Assembly (NCBI RefSeq): GCF_047663525.1
Contig: NC_092589.1
Span: forward strand, 56,849,501 to 56,913,500
Length of the DNA: 64,000 bases
Source: Anas platyrhynchos
Taxonomy: Eukaryota; Chordata; Aves; Anseriformes; Anatidae
Direction of reading: 5' to 3'
Within the stretch, counting starts at the first letter, position 1, and every line of letters begins with the position of its first letter. The notes beneath the pieces were generated by a model, which ran no database searches, had not been told where the DNA came from, and saw only the letters and a list, made by a program, of their open reading frames with translations. Positions 52,048 through 63,312 of the stretch are shown piece by piece. Both the position numbers and the translations under genes were made by a program.

Positions 52048-52066
52048 ACTACAACTCCCAGCGGGC
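52048..52066 (+). promoter_or_regulatory. ZNF143/THAP11-type site, copy 2
   Basis: ACTACAACTCCCAGCGGGC on the plus strand, matching the same element through ACTACAA.TCCCAGC. The site is common in TATA-less and bidirectional vertebrate promoters, within about 100-200 bases of the start site. It probably marks the core promoter region of ZDHHC14 and possibly of an antisense transcript. Confidence 0.8.
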
Positions 52067-52193
52067 GGGGGGAGGGTGGTCCCCCTCGGCCGGGCCGCGC
52101 GGGCGGGGCCTCTCCGCGCCCAGCGCTCCCCCCCCACCCTCGCACACCTCGCCCTGCCGCGGCCGGGGCCGAGGGGAGGCTCCGCGTGCCCGT

Positions 52194-52208
52194 GCGCGCG
52201 CGCGCGCG
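52194..52208. repeat. Alternating GC run, Z-DNA-prone
   Basis: Fifteen bases of strictly alternating G and C, flanked by GT and TG steps, inside the CpG island. Such runs are the strongest Z-DNA formers and can influence promoter supercoiling. It is also a hotspot for length change. Confidence 0.85.
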
Positions 52209-52320
52209 TGGGGGCGGCCGGTTGCGAGGGGGGCGGCCAGGGCGGCGCAGTCGGGCGGGCGGTCGGGCAGCAGGACGGGGGGGGCTCCGCCCGCCGCTCC
52301 GCTTCCCCTCCGCGGTCGGG

Positions 52321-52359
52321 ATGAAGAGGCGGCTGGCGGCGGGGGATGAGCCCGGGTAG
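52321..52359 (+). other. Possible upstream ORF in the ZDHHC14 leader
   Basis: ATG with a G at -3, followed by eleven more codons (MKRRLAAGDEPG) and TAG. It matters only if transcription starts to its left, which is not shown. If transcribed it could lower translation of the ZDHHC14 start at 53037, whose own context is poor. Confidence 0.3.
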
Positions 52360-53036
52360 AGGGCGGGGAGGATGGTAAGGGGCCGGCGGGGTCCCGGCGC
52401 AGCTCTCCCGGCGGCGGCGGCGGCGCCCTCCGCCCCTCTGCCCGCTCCGCCCTCGCTGCGAGGAGCCGCGCCGCGGGGGGAGGCGGGGGCTCGGGCAGCC
52501 GGCGCCGCCCGGGGCGCGGGGCGTGAGGCGGGGACGCGGCGGGGCGGGGGGATGAGGAGCCGGCGGGCAGCCGCCGCCTGCCGGGCCCCGGCCCGGCCCC
52601 AGCCCCAGCTCCAGCCCCGGCCCCGGCCCTGAGGCTCGGCGGGGCTCCCCGGGGAGCGGTGCCCGCGGAGGCTGTGCTGGCGGAGCCGCTCCCGCAGGCA
52701 GCGTGCGGGCAGGAAGGAGCAGCCCTGCGGCTCCGCGATCAGCCCGGACAGCCCCTCACCGCTTCATAAGCCTCCTGATTTCGTTATTATTATTATTTTT
52801 ATTTTTTTTTCCTCTCGCCCTCCCGAGCCCGGCGGCGGGCGGGGGAGGGCCGGCTGCCTCCTGCCCGGCGCTGCCAGCATGCCGGCTGCGGGCTGCGAGG
52901 AGCCCGGCGGGCTCTGCCCGGCGCTGCCCCTGCCCGCCTGCTAGCGGGGCTGCCGCGGCCGGCAGCGGCTCTGCCCGCCCTGCAGACACCGCAGCTCCTC
53001 TCCGGTGGGGCTCGCCCCACGGTTGACTTTCTCTTG

Positions 53037-53287
53037 ATGACTCCTGGAGGTGGCAGCGGGCCCATGAAAGACTGCGAGTACAGCCAGATCAGCACGCACA
53101 GCTCCTCGTCTCCCATGGAGTCTCCCCACAAGAAAAAGAAAACAGCTCCCAGGAGGAAATGGGAGGTTTTCCCTGGAAGGAACAAGTTCTTCTGCAATGG
53201 GAGGATCATGATGGCTCGGCAGACCGGAGTCTTCTACCTGACTCTTGTGCTCATCCTGGTCACCAGTGGACTCTTCTTTGCGTTTGA
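53037..53287 (+). CDS. ZDHHC14: ZDHHC14 coding exon 1 (palmitoyltransferase, 5' part)
   Basis: ZDHHC14 is a membrane-bound DHHC-family enzyme that attaches palmitate to cysteines of target proteins, mainly at Golgi and other endomembranes. This exon encodes residues 1-83 plus two bases of codon 84: [18 protein letters not shown], a Ser-rich stretch, a basic cluster [11 protein letters not shown] at 31-41, [20 protein letters not shown], and membrane helix 1 from about residue 63 to 83. It follows human ZDHHC14 closely, where I recall [20 protein letters not shown]. The ATG at 53037 is chosen by homology. Its context is weak (T at -3, A at +4), and the next in-frame ATG is codon 10. The exon ends at a consensus donor GTAAGT (53288). 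The catalytic DHHC domain lies in later exons outside the window. The paralogue ZDHHC18 is less likely because its N-terminus differs. Confidence 0.94.
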
Positions 53288-55402
53288 GTAAGTGACGCTC
53301 GCGCCTGTCGTGTCCCCGCTCTCTTCCTGTAGCTATTTACTTGCTGACCGAAAGCAACATAAACACACTTATCCAGATGTCACAGGGGGTGCTGGCTGAC
53401 ATCGGCCGCCGTCGGTTTATGTAACTGAGAGCGTGCTCTGGTGAGGTGCTGAGGGGCACGCGGTCCTGCTTTCCTCACTCAGCTCCGCGGAAAACTCAGC
53501 TCGGAGGATGGAGGTGGTACGGCTTTTATATTGCAGGTTTCCAGCTCTTGCTGCAAGAGGAGCGTAAAACAACAGGTTTGGGACGGTCAGGAAATGAGGT
53601 AGCTGCTTGTCCGTCGGTAACTGATCAGAATCAAAACTGGCAGGTGCAAAAATACTGACCTTTTGTCACAGAACCGCACGGAGTGCGAGGAAAGCAATGC
53701 CTTTTGTTAGTTCATAAATCAGGCTTTTTTTCTGTCTTTTCCTTCTTGAAGTCATTTAATAGCTTGTGGACAAGATTTCCAGGTTAGTTAAATAAAGAAA
53801 AGGCAGAGCTATACAATTTTGTATGTACCTAGCTTTTCGCCACTAGGTAACAGCATTACTTTGTTTGTGATGGTAACTTGTTGTATGTCAGGTTGGTCTT
53901 ATTGTAAGCAATGTTTGCCTTACAGTTTTGGATTCATTTTTTAAGGAGGTTTCTGGCGTCCTCCTAGGGCCTTTTTCTCTGTTGCTGCGAGTCTTCAGGA
54001 ATCTTTTTCATCTCCATCAAGTGAAGACACAGTGCCAGCAAATCTAAAGTACTGATTTTTCGCAATTATACTGGAGCAGCTAAATTAAGTATGCATGCTA
54101 ATAAAGAATTAGGTACTTGATATGTAAAATGCAATTCACCTTTTATTTAGTTATTTAAAGCACTGAGTTACAACGGTGCTCAGACTGCAAACTACTTGCT
54201 ATTATAAGAACTACTGAGTTCTTTTTAAAGATATCATCCTGCTTCACCTGTTTTAAAACTATCCTAGCTTGATTTGTGATTTGTGGCAGGAAAATAAAGA
54301 TACAGTTGAACATAGATTACTGCTTGATGCCTTTAAAGAGAGAGATAGCAACGTTAGCAAACTCTGACTTGTGCCAGTTAGATGTAGAAGACAATTGTTA
54401 CATACTGGTAGCATTTAAGGAGGTAGAAATGCTCGGTAGGTGATCAGAGTCTAAAGCTGTGTGACCGGAAAAGATGTCTGTGAATTCCTCAGGTGAACTG
54501 TCTTCAATGGGCTCCTGGTGATGGTAGAGGAGTGATTCATTGTACATCTTCTGCAGGCATTATGAAACTTCTTGAGCATCCTTTGAGTAATTGCAATGGC
54601 ACAGCGGATGATGGTATCCATTTACTGCACGTGCGCTTACTTTCCTGTTTTTAAACGGGTTTCAAAGGTGTCTGCTGGTAGTATTGCATCAGGACTGGCT
54701 GCTACTCTGTTCTGGTTGGCGTGATTAGGCCTAATTTTGGAAAGGTTTTCCATGTGGGCTGACACTCATATCTGTGTGTGGTCTCATCACCTTCACTAGA
54801 GCCTCCAAAGGCAAGTGCTGGACATCCCATAAGCACCAGAATGTAAACGTAGGATCGGAAGTGTAATGTTTTATAGTCATGGTTGTAAAACCTATTTGCC
54901 AAACCACCATGTACGGCTTATTTATGTGTTTTAACAATTCGATCCTTCAGAGAGAAATATTCTCTGCAGTTGCATGATTCAGAACTGCTAGGGCAGGGTG
55001 AGCCGCTCGCTCTCTGTCACCTGATTTCATTACCTCTGTGAGTTATGTGCTCTGTGAGACTCAAATGCTCCAACTGGTGTTGTGGCTTTGAGCTTATCTG
55101 CAGTGTAACTGTATGTGGTGGACCATGTTTGGAGTCAAGGTACAGCATTTTGATACCAAACTGGTGTTTTTTCTAACCAGAAGTCTGAAGCAAGGAGAAA
55201 TCTCAGGGTTTATGTAACTATGAGCAAAAGCATGTGTACTGCTCTTGAGTCATTCTTGTATCACTCGCACTCTTCTTTCAAGGAAATTAAAAATAGAGGG
55301 CAGCAATGGTATTTAATTTGTACAACAATGATAAGGTAGGTTTGGTGTTTAAAAAGCACTTATGCTGGAATTATTGTGCATCCTCTGAAGGCAAAATAAA
55401 AC

Positions 55403-55418
55403 AAAAAAAAAAAAAAAA
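55403..55418. repeat. A16 homopolymer
   Basis: Sixteen A after AAAATAAAAC, then CAACACC. The nearby AATAAA is part of the same A-rich tract, so it is not good retrocopy evidence. Confidence 0.85.
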
Positions 55419-58400
55419 CAACACCAAATCCCTCAAACTCTGAGACTGGGAATGGTGCTCAGCATGTTTGCAGTGTTTGAACTACAAAAGCTTGGTAAGG
55501 TTATAAAGGAAAAAGGGGACATTCCTTGCTTAAAAAGTATTATTCCGAAGCAGTATCTCATTGTATCTCTTGTTAGTGGTCTGAAGTTGCTACTTACTGA
55601 TCAGCTGAGAAGGTCTCCAGTTGTTCGAATGTCACTTCTGTTATTTAACTGATTGGTTAGGAAGCTGCTCCTCAACCAGCCACTTCCAGAATGTGAGAGC
55701 AAAGTGCTTCAGTCCTTTCTGTACACGTGGGCCCAAGTGATTTTTAAATGGGTGTTTGCCTTGTGTGTCTGAACTGTAAGGTGAAGCTCTCAGTGAAGAG
55801 GAAGATACCGTGTGTGTTCTTCAAATTGTTCTTTGCTACAGTTGGAAGGAAGAACTTTGTGCATTTGGGTTTTGGAAACTGGAAAATGGGTACTGACATC
55901 CCAAGTCATTCCCCAGTTGCAGGCAGTGAAGAGGGGGACTGGGAAAGAGATGAACCTGGCAGCTGATCTCTGAGGGAGTCGTGCTAACAAACACTTGTTC
56001 TGTATCCTTTTGGCTTCTTTTGTTCCTCTAACGTCATCTCTTCCTGTACCTCATGCTTTGCTCTGACACCCATTCATCCAGAGCTATTTCATGTGCTTTC
56101 GACTCATCACCAGGGTAGAAATGCATTTTACTGAATCAACAAATTGTAGCTCTCCAAAAGCAAACACATCTTGACCTGCATAGCTTTTGACTTTGAATCA
56201 TGCCTTTGTAATCTTCATGTTTTTTCATATTTATGCTTCTGTGCTTTTTCCTGCCTACTTTTTTTTTTTCCACTTCCTGCTTTCTGCTGTTTTTATTCCT
56301 TTCTCTCTGTTGGTGTTTTTCTCCCCAATATTCCAGGTGCATCACTACTTCTTCCTTTTGTCATTTCACTATTATTTTTCATTTGCAAAGAGGTAAAAGA
56401 AATTTTGCTTTAAAAACCAACCACCGCCACCACCAACAAAAAAAAAAAAACACAAAACAACTCCTTAAGCTTCCAAGCAGTTGCAATCTAATTGCTGCAT
56501 CTTCCCTTGCTTCTGAAGGAAGGAAATGCAAATAAGCAGTTTTATTTCTGTAACCTGTCTATTAAATATAACGTGATGTATTGCAAGTACTTTGGGGACC
56601 CAACAGAGATGTTGTGCTTGAGGTACTCTTAAAAATTCCATATATTTGAAAATGCTCAGGATTAAGCACCACAATTTACTTCAATCTGTCTTTAAAATTT
56701 GGGTATGTTACTTTGTCTTGGAAATGCAGTTCCTGACTAACCTTATGATGATTTGCTTTTTTTTTTTTCCTTGCAAATTTGGCCAAATGATGGACTTTGC
56801 TCTGTGTTGCCCCCTTATACAGAGACACAGTTAAAAAAATAAATAAATAAATTATTCAGTGCTCATGTTTAAGTATCTACATGACAAGTTTGGAAAACAA
56901 ATTCCTTTCCCCAGAGCAAAGATGGCATCAGTAGCTGAAGGGCAGGTATTGCTGCTGTGCCTAGTCCATTCAACCACTGTATTTGCATGTATGTAAAGCC
57001 CTTTATTGGTGCAGTAAAGACAGGCAAAATTAAGGCACTTCATACTTACTGCTTTTATTCAGCTAAGTATGCATCCTCGAAAGAGAGGCGAACCCTTCAT
57101 GCTTAGGGTCATTTGGGCTACTGTAGGTTACGGAAGAGCAATGAGGAGGCTGGATGGCATATTTAACACAGGAGGATGTGTAAAACAGGCATCTTGTTAA
57201 ATGGCAAGTCTCATATGGATGCAGAAGCCTCGCTAGTTCGGAGCTGTGATGGATGGGCTATGAGCTCTGCTGTGAGCTGCCCCTGGCTGCCGGCACAGCT
57301 CCTCCTTGGAGCAGGCACAGAGGGAACGTGTCTGCACTGGAGCTGCTTTGGTTCAGGCTTCCGATGAAAGGTGGATGTGAGCAGGGATGCCGATGGAACA
57401 GAACTGGCTCGGGCACAGTCAGGTTTTCTTCTGTCAGCTCTGTTGCAGGGTCAGTAACTCGGAGAAGGTTGGAGCAGATGGCTGGGTGCCGGCAGGGCTG
57501 AAGCAGTGCAGCTCTTTTCTCTGTAACTGTGAGTCACAGCACTATCACTCCTGATATAATTTGACGCTTGCACTGATTCAACCAACTAGAGAGTTTTTTC
57601 TGAGCTAGTTAAAACGTGATTTTGGTGGGCATTTGTCTAATTGCATCCTTTTCCCAACGGTGGATGTTGGAAAATCGTTTAAACTGAGATTGTGCATGCG
57701 CATGTGTGTGTACAAATCACTGCTTCCTATCTGCTCTTATGGCTGCTGGCAACCTCTTCCAGCCCTCCTGCTTTGAAAACCAGTGTGACTGGAGGACATT
57801 CGTGAGTCACCCTTTCTGATGCGGTGTAGGTGGTTCAATATTGAGCTCCTCCAGCACACGCGGCGGTGAAGTGGTGCTGCTCGCTGTGACGAGCCTCCGT
57901 GTGTAAACACCCATGTCAGCAAGCTGAGTGTTTTCTCCGTGGCATCAACAGGCGTCTTCGTCTCCTGGCTCGTGCTTCCTGCTCTTACGAGATGCGGATT
58001 CTCAGTGTGAGGCTGAATTCCAAGTAGGTGGCACGTGCTCCATCTATCAACCTCCTTCTTCTTTCTTCGGCTGCTTTCATGATGTGTAGGTGAAGGACAT
58101 GGTCATTGTAGGATGTAAGTACACGGCGTGTTGCTTAGAAGGAAGCGCTACCAGTTCTGACTTCAGCTGTTAGAGGCTACTGTAAGCTTGCACTTCCTGC
58201 TGAAGATGTCAAGATGGCCTTTAAAGTGAAAATTACGACCTAGAAACTAAAGTGATTGCTCAACAGAGAACTGCATCCCTTCCTATGTGGAAGGCTGCTC
58301 AGTAGTGCTTAATGGCGTAGGCAAAAGCAATGATGAATAGGCATTTTTTCCCCCCAGTGTTTGTTGTTCAAAAAAATGTAATTAAAATGAAAACAGAGCA

Positions 58401-61400
58401 ATATTTCCATTTCTCATTTTGCCACGCTAGTGAAAAAGACATGGAATGCAATAAGCCTAATCCTTCGGGTTTACTTTTTGTACGTAGTTTATATAGATCT
58501 ACCAAATGATATGGCAAATTGCTAATGCATTCTGACCAGGTGTTGTTTATTCTTTGCAATTAATTTACCCTGAAAATATTAACTGTCAGAATCAAATATC
58601 TTTCAGGGGCAAAGTCTATTTAATGCTGTTTTCCTTGACAGGTGATTTTTTCTTTCCTTAATCGCAAAAAGCTTGCTTGCTTTATATATTCTTAGTTTTT
58701 CAGGGTTCTGTGAGAGTATTTCACCTATAGTTTCTCTCTGGCCAAAAGAGAGCAGTTTTGGTTTAGCCTGTTTCAATGTAGCACTTCACTGAGCAGGTAA
58801 GCTTGTTTAAGCTTTTAAACCTGCTTTGAATGAATTATAGATACAAAATGAAATCCTTTTAACCTGGAAATATACCAGGAGCATGTGATACTAGGCCATG
58901 CACTTCTGTGTTTCAAGGCTAGGTCTTTTTATCTGGAAATGGATAATTATTAAATTCTTCATTTTTTCCCAGAGTAAAATTCTGTGAGGATAACAGAAGG
59001 ATAACCTCTCCTATTTTTGGAAGTCATGCATTCTCTAGTTCCTCTGAAACTGCAGAGGCATTTTATGGTTTTGTAACATTTTAACTCCTTTTTCAAAAGA
59101 CGGTGAAATGTTGAGCAGCTTTTTATTATTATGGGTTTTTTTTTGATGGCCTTATATTACTCCATAGACAAATCATCTTTTAAACATGATTTTTGATCTT
59201 TTAATTTACTCCTTTCTCACTTAGTGTTCTACTTACATTTCAGCTTCAGCTTCTCCACTTTTTTTTTCCCCCTTGTCTTTGTGGGGGTGGAGGGACATGA
59301 AAATAGAGAATATAGCTGTGTGTGGGAAGTAATGTTGGCTCCTCAGATACCGTGTCCTCTCAGGACCTCGAGGAACTTACTGTATGGCTTTTGATCATTG
59401 ATGCATGCGCATCTGTGGAGCGAAATGTGAAGGTCTGTGGTCCTCTTTGCTTGATGTCCCTTTCTCCTAAAGGAAGAGTGAAAATGCCACAGCAGTCTGA
59501 CGGGGGACAGTTTGCTGCTTTTGTTGTCGCTCAGCGTGGTTGCTGTAGGTAGGTGTAAATTCTCAGCTTCGATTCCTGATACCATTTCAGAGTGAGAAAC
59601 AGGTCATTTCGGAAGTTTGGTTGCTCTTCTTGCCCTTATATCTTCAAGTATCTGTTGCTCGTGCATAATATTTCTGTACATCTTCAGCCTCCAAACTGTG
59701 AGATTAGACTTGTAATTTTATGGAAGTTTGATTAAAAATCTATTTCAATTCATCACTCAGAAGTTGGAGGTTTATATCCATGTAATCTGTATAGTGTGTC
59801 TGTTTTGGTTTGGATTTCTCTGAGTAGGTACTGCTGCTCCTTTATGTTAACAAGTGGGTAGTGAGTGTGTCTTCTAGAGACTAGTATGGGGACAATCACG
59901 TTAGATTTACATTACTGGAAAAACTAAGTTCTATTACAGTTTCTTAGAAGGCTAGCATTCCCGTGTGACATGATCTGGGACTCCTAAAGTCCACCCCTCA
60001 GTAATTTTCATACTTTGTTTGAAGGAAATTTGTTGTTTATTTTTTTTTTCCATTTTTTTTAAGTCAGTTTCTCAGGGACCATATTACATTTTTAGCTTCC
60101 TGTAAAGTGTTCCTTTTACTCATTTTAAAATTTAGGTTCATAGTGGAAAAAATACCTGTGTTGTTACATGATTTATTTTTTGTAATAGCTGTGTTGCATT
60201 GCTGTTTTGTAAATGGCATTTCATACAAAATATAAAGTATACAGATGATGAGCTGGCCTTTGGATGGCTGAGAAGTTGTCCTTTTAGAGTGAAAAGATAA
60301 ATTATTAGTCTTTGTAGGACTTGAACAAAAGTAGACTTCTCGCTCCTTTTTTGGGCAGAAAAAATATTTTGTTAAAAATGTCTAGACTCATTTATAGATT
60401 CAGTAGGAACTGATATGCTGAAATTTGAACTGGACATTTCAAAACATAAATTCCTTTTTAACAGATAAGTTATACCTCTTAGGTACTTAAAACAACATCA
60501 AAACAAAGCCTTTTGTACTGTCTTTCTCCTGGAAAGGGGCTCTTTGCTAGTGCAGATTTAAACTGCTAGTCTGAACATTAAAATGTGAACGAAGTAATGA
60601 GAAATTGAAGATGACTGCAGAAGAAGAGAAAGCTGTGAGAATATTTTTAACTTTCTAAGCTGCGTGGTTGTTTCAAAATAGCCTGGTTTAAAAGAAAAAT
60701 TGTCTTGAAATACTGGGACATTAATGGTAATAATGATAATTTTAAAATGCTTAAACTGTTATATCAACACTATCTAGGAAATTTTTGTTAGCCTGACTGG
60801 TGGTTCTCATAGTGAAGTGAAGCTGATGATCACTAAAGTTCCAGGCTCCCGACAAAGGTTTGTGGATGACGCCACTGCTCATCTTTCTTTTGGTGAAAAC
60901 AGGGAAAAATTCGCTGAAGTCAGCTGGGAATAGCAAAATTTATTAAACTCTGTATAATTATAGTATGTTTTTTTTAGAACTTAATACAAAAATATGTACA
61001 GCGGTTAAACTGTTTACAAACCAAAGAAACAGACCAAAATCAAGATAAAGTCAATGTGTAATAGCCAAAAATAAATTTTTCTTTGTTTTTCTCATGTTGT
61101 GGACATACTAAATGCTACTCATATTGAAAACTTACTTAAGGACCTCTTAGGCCAAATTATCAAAAAGAAAGCTGAAGCATTTTGGAGTTTCAGCTTTGTT
61201 TTAGACACCCTCTTGCTTACTCAGTTGTACGTCCTCGTCCTGGAAGAGGCTTTGATGCACCCAGAGCTCCTGTTTGTGCTGCTGGCATGAGGCGAGGGAT
61301 GCTCTGTGCCTGAGAAGCCTGACCGTGGGATTTCAGCTGTGCCTCGCTGAGCATCGTGCCCAATTTCATTCCAGCACTTGAACTGCTTGGTTGACAGTGG

Positions 61401-61493
61401 GCTGCAGCGCTATATGATTATTTGGCTTTTGGTCCGTGATTGCTTCCTTTTCATTAGTGTCTGCAGGGTTTATGCACATTATTGTGGGATGGT

Positions 61494-61531
61494 GGCTAAT
61501 GAGGTCTTACCTAATGAGCTTGGCTAATGAG
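61494..61531. repeat. Triple CTAATGAG tandem
   Basis: GGCTAATGAG, CCTAATGAG and GGCTAATGAG are spaced 12-16 bases apart. Each carries a TAAT homeodomain core. This is either a local duplication or a cluster of like sites. Confidence 0.7.
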
Positions 61532-62907
61532 ATCACAGCTGTTTTTGTTTTGTTTTTCCACTCCTGCCCTCCCCTGAAGGTGGTTACTGCAGTGAATACT
61601 GGCAGAATGCATTTATTGTGGTGAACGTGTGGTAGCTCTGCTCTTTTAATGAAAACACTTGCAGGAGGTTCAGTATAACGTGGAGAATTAAACTGAAAAC
61701 TGAGACTCTGAACTTATTCATAGTTAACACATGCAAAATCTGCAGTTTGGAAATTTCATGTTAGAGTTTAAATGCAAGATAGCTGTTACATTGTTTGTAT
61801 TGAGTGAATGTATGAAATCATTGTATTTTTATTATATGCTTGTTATACATATCAATACATCTTCGTTCCTAAGAAATTAAGAGTATGGAACAGACATGCT
61901 AGAATTTATTATTGTGGTATAATCACTCAGTATATTACTAGGAGTTATGGATGTAGGTTAAACGTCATTGGCAAGGGGCTGAAGTTTTTGTTTTTGTTTT
62001 CCCATCGAAAAAGGAATAGAAATGAGACCCTATACAAAACTTTTGTTCCTGATAGCAATACATTTTGTGTACCCTCCCCATTGAGATGTCTGGATGTCAG
62101 GGAACAGCAGTCCTGCTTGTGTATGTCCAGTACACTTGTCAGATACCCCACTGGTTATCAATGCTATGTTTGAGGGGAAAAAACAAGTGTAAGAGCAGCC
62201 CATACTTAAATTTCACTGGTGTGCTTGTTTGCATTCATGGTGTGTGTTTTCATGGCATAGCTATCTATGCAGATGTTCCACTGTCTTATTTGGTAAAAAG
62301 GGCTTCCTAGTGTTGTAATGGAATGTGGAGGAATTATATTTTTTTTTCCTCAGGTGGAGCTATGCAAAACAGCTAAAAGCAAGTAGAAGAGTAAAAGCTG
62401 GTATTGATTTCTCTTGCATCAGTATTTCTATTCTGCAATAAACTTTCTTCATGTGTACATGGTTTATTCAGGGCTGCCACTCATAATGCTTCCATATGGT
62501 GACAAAATACAACTTTTAAGATACTTTTAGCATTGGACAAGATTTGAGCTCTCTCCAGGGCTGGGCAAGCACTGGGTGGGGAAACAAAGTAAACTTGGAT
62601 CATTGCTCTGAGTAGACTGGTGCATAAAACGTGTTGTATGGTATGCTATAAAGATTGGAGTATGCTGTGTAAAAAGCATATTCGCTTCTGGTTTGCCTCA
62701 CTGGATTACCCTGGGGAAGAGAAGACTTGGAGGGATACTATTAAAGTGTGTGTAAGTACCTGACTGCAGGAGGGGAAGTTAAAATAACAAAACCAAAACA
62801 AAATGTAACACCACTCAGCGGTGACCAATGACAAGAGGCAATGAACACAAAATGAAGTAACATTTAAACATGAGAAACAGGTGTTTTGTTGTTTGTTTGT
62901 TTTTGTT

Positions 62908-63066
62908 TGCCCAGAGAGCACAGGTTGCCTAGAGAGGCTGTGGAGATGCTGAAATGTGACCAGCTACAGAGCTGAGCAGTCTCATCTAGCTGCTCCTGCT
63001 TTGAGTGAAGGGGTTGGAGTAAATGATAGCCAGAGGTCCCTTCCTGCCTCAGCCATTCTGTATTAT
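62908..63066 (+). mobile_element. CR1 LINE 3'-end fragment
   Basis: It opens with AGAGAGCACAGGTTGCCTAG and AGGCTGTGGAGATGCTGAAA, continues with a diverged middle, and ends GGGGTTGGAGTAAATGATAG, CCAGAGGTCCCTTCCTGCCT and CAGCCATTCTGTATTATCC. This is the CR1 tail of the type with CCAGAGGTCCCTTCCAACC. It is 5'-truncated, more diverged than the 29-kb copy and without coding content. Confidence 0.9.
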
Positions 63067-63296
63067 CCCTGGTAATTCTGAGAACTTCTCCCTGTGAGAC
63101 AGAAAAAGGTGTATGTAGGGAGATAATTTTAATCTTGTTTTAGTTCCTAAGAACTAAGAACCCGATTACTACATGCATATTTCATGAGAACTTAGTTCAG
63201 CATCATCTAGTCTTAGGATTTGAATTTTAGCCTCAGTCCAATAAAACTTAAAACTTTAGAAGTGAAATGTCATAGTTCTTCTTTCTACCCCCTCTT

Positions 63297-63312
63297 AAAA
63301 AAAAAAAAAAAA
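63297..63312. repeat. A16 homopolymer with AATAAA at its end
   Basis: Sixteen A followed by TAAAGC. Here the AATAAA lies at the end of the tract, not before it, so this is not a retrocopy layout. Confidence 0.85.

Larger units (their letters stand above)
51840..53290 (+). promoter_or_regulatory. CpG island promoter and 5' leader of ZDHHC14
   Basis: About 1.45 kb of very high GC and CpG content, beginning abruptly near 51.84 kb and covering the first coding exon of ZDHHC14. It contains many GC boxes (GGGCGG and CCGCCC forms), GGGCA repeats near 51868-51885, two inverted ZNF143/THAP11-type motifs, a CG alternating run, and CCCCGG/CCCCAG repeats near 52585-52630. I see no TATA box. The transcription start probably lies between the paired motifs at about 52.0 kb and the ATG at 53037, giving a long GC-rich leader. 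Confidence 0.85.

Noticed and set aside
51833-52359. Overlapping 163- and 174-codon frames in the ZDHHC14 island
   Set aside because: They overlap in different frames, are Arg/Gly/Ala/Pro-rich and resemble nothing known, as expected from stop-poor GC-rich DNA.
52372-52632. 86-codon frame starting at ATG in the ZDHHC14 leader
   Set aside because: Ala/Arg/Pro low-complexity product driven by GC content, with a donor-like GTAAGG immediately after its ATG. It is not credible as a protein.
53034-53036. TTG codon as the ZDHHC14 start
   Set aside because: Initiation at TTG is not expected in vertebrates when an ATG matching the human N-terminus follows directly at 53037.
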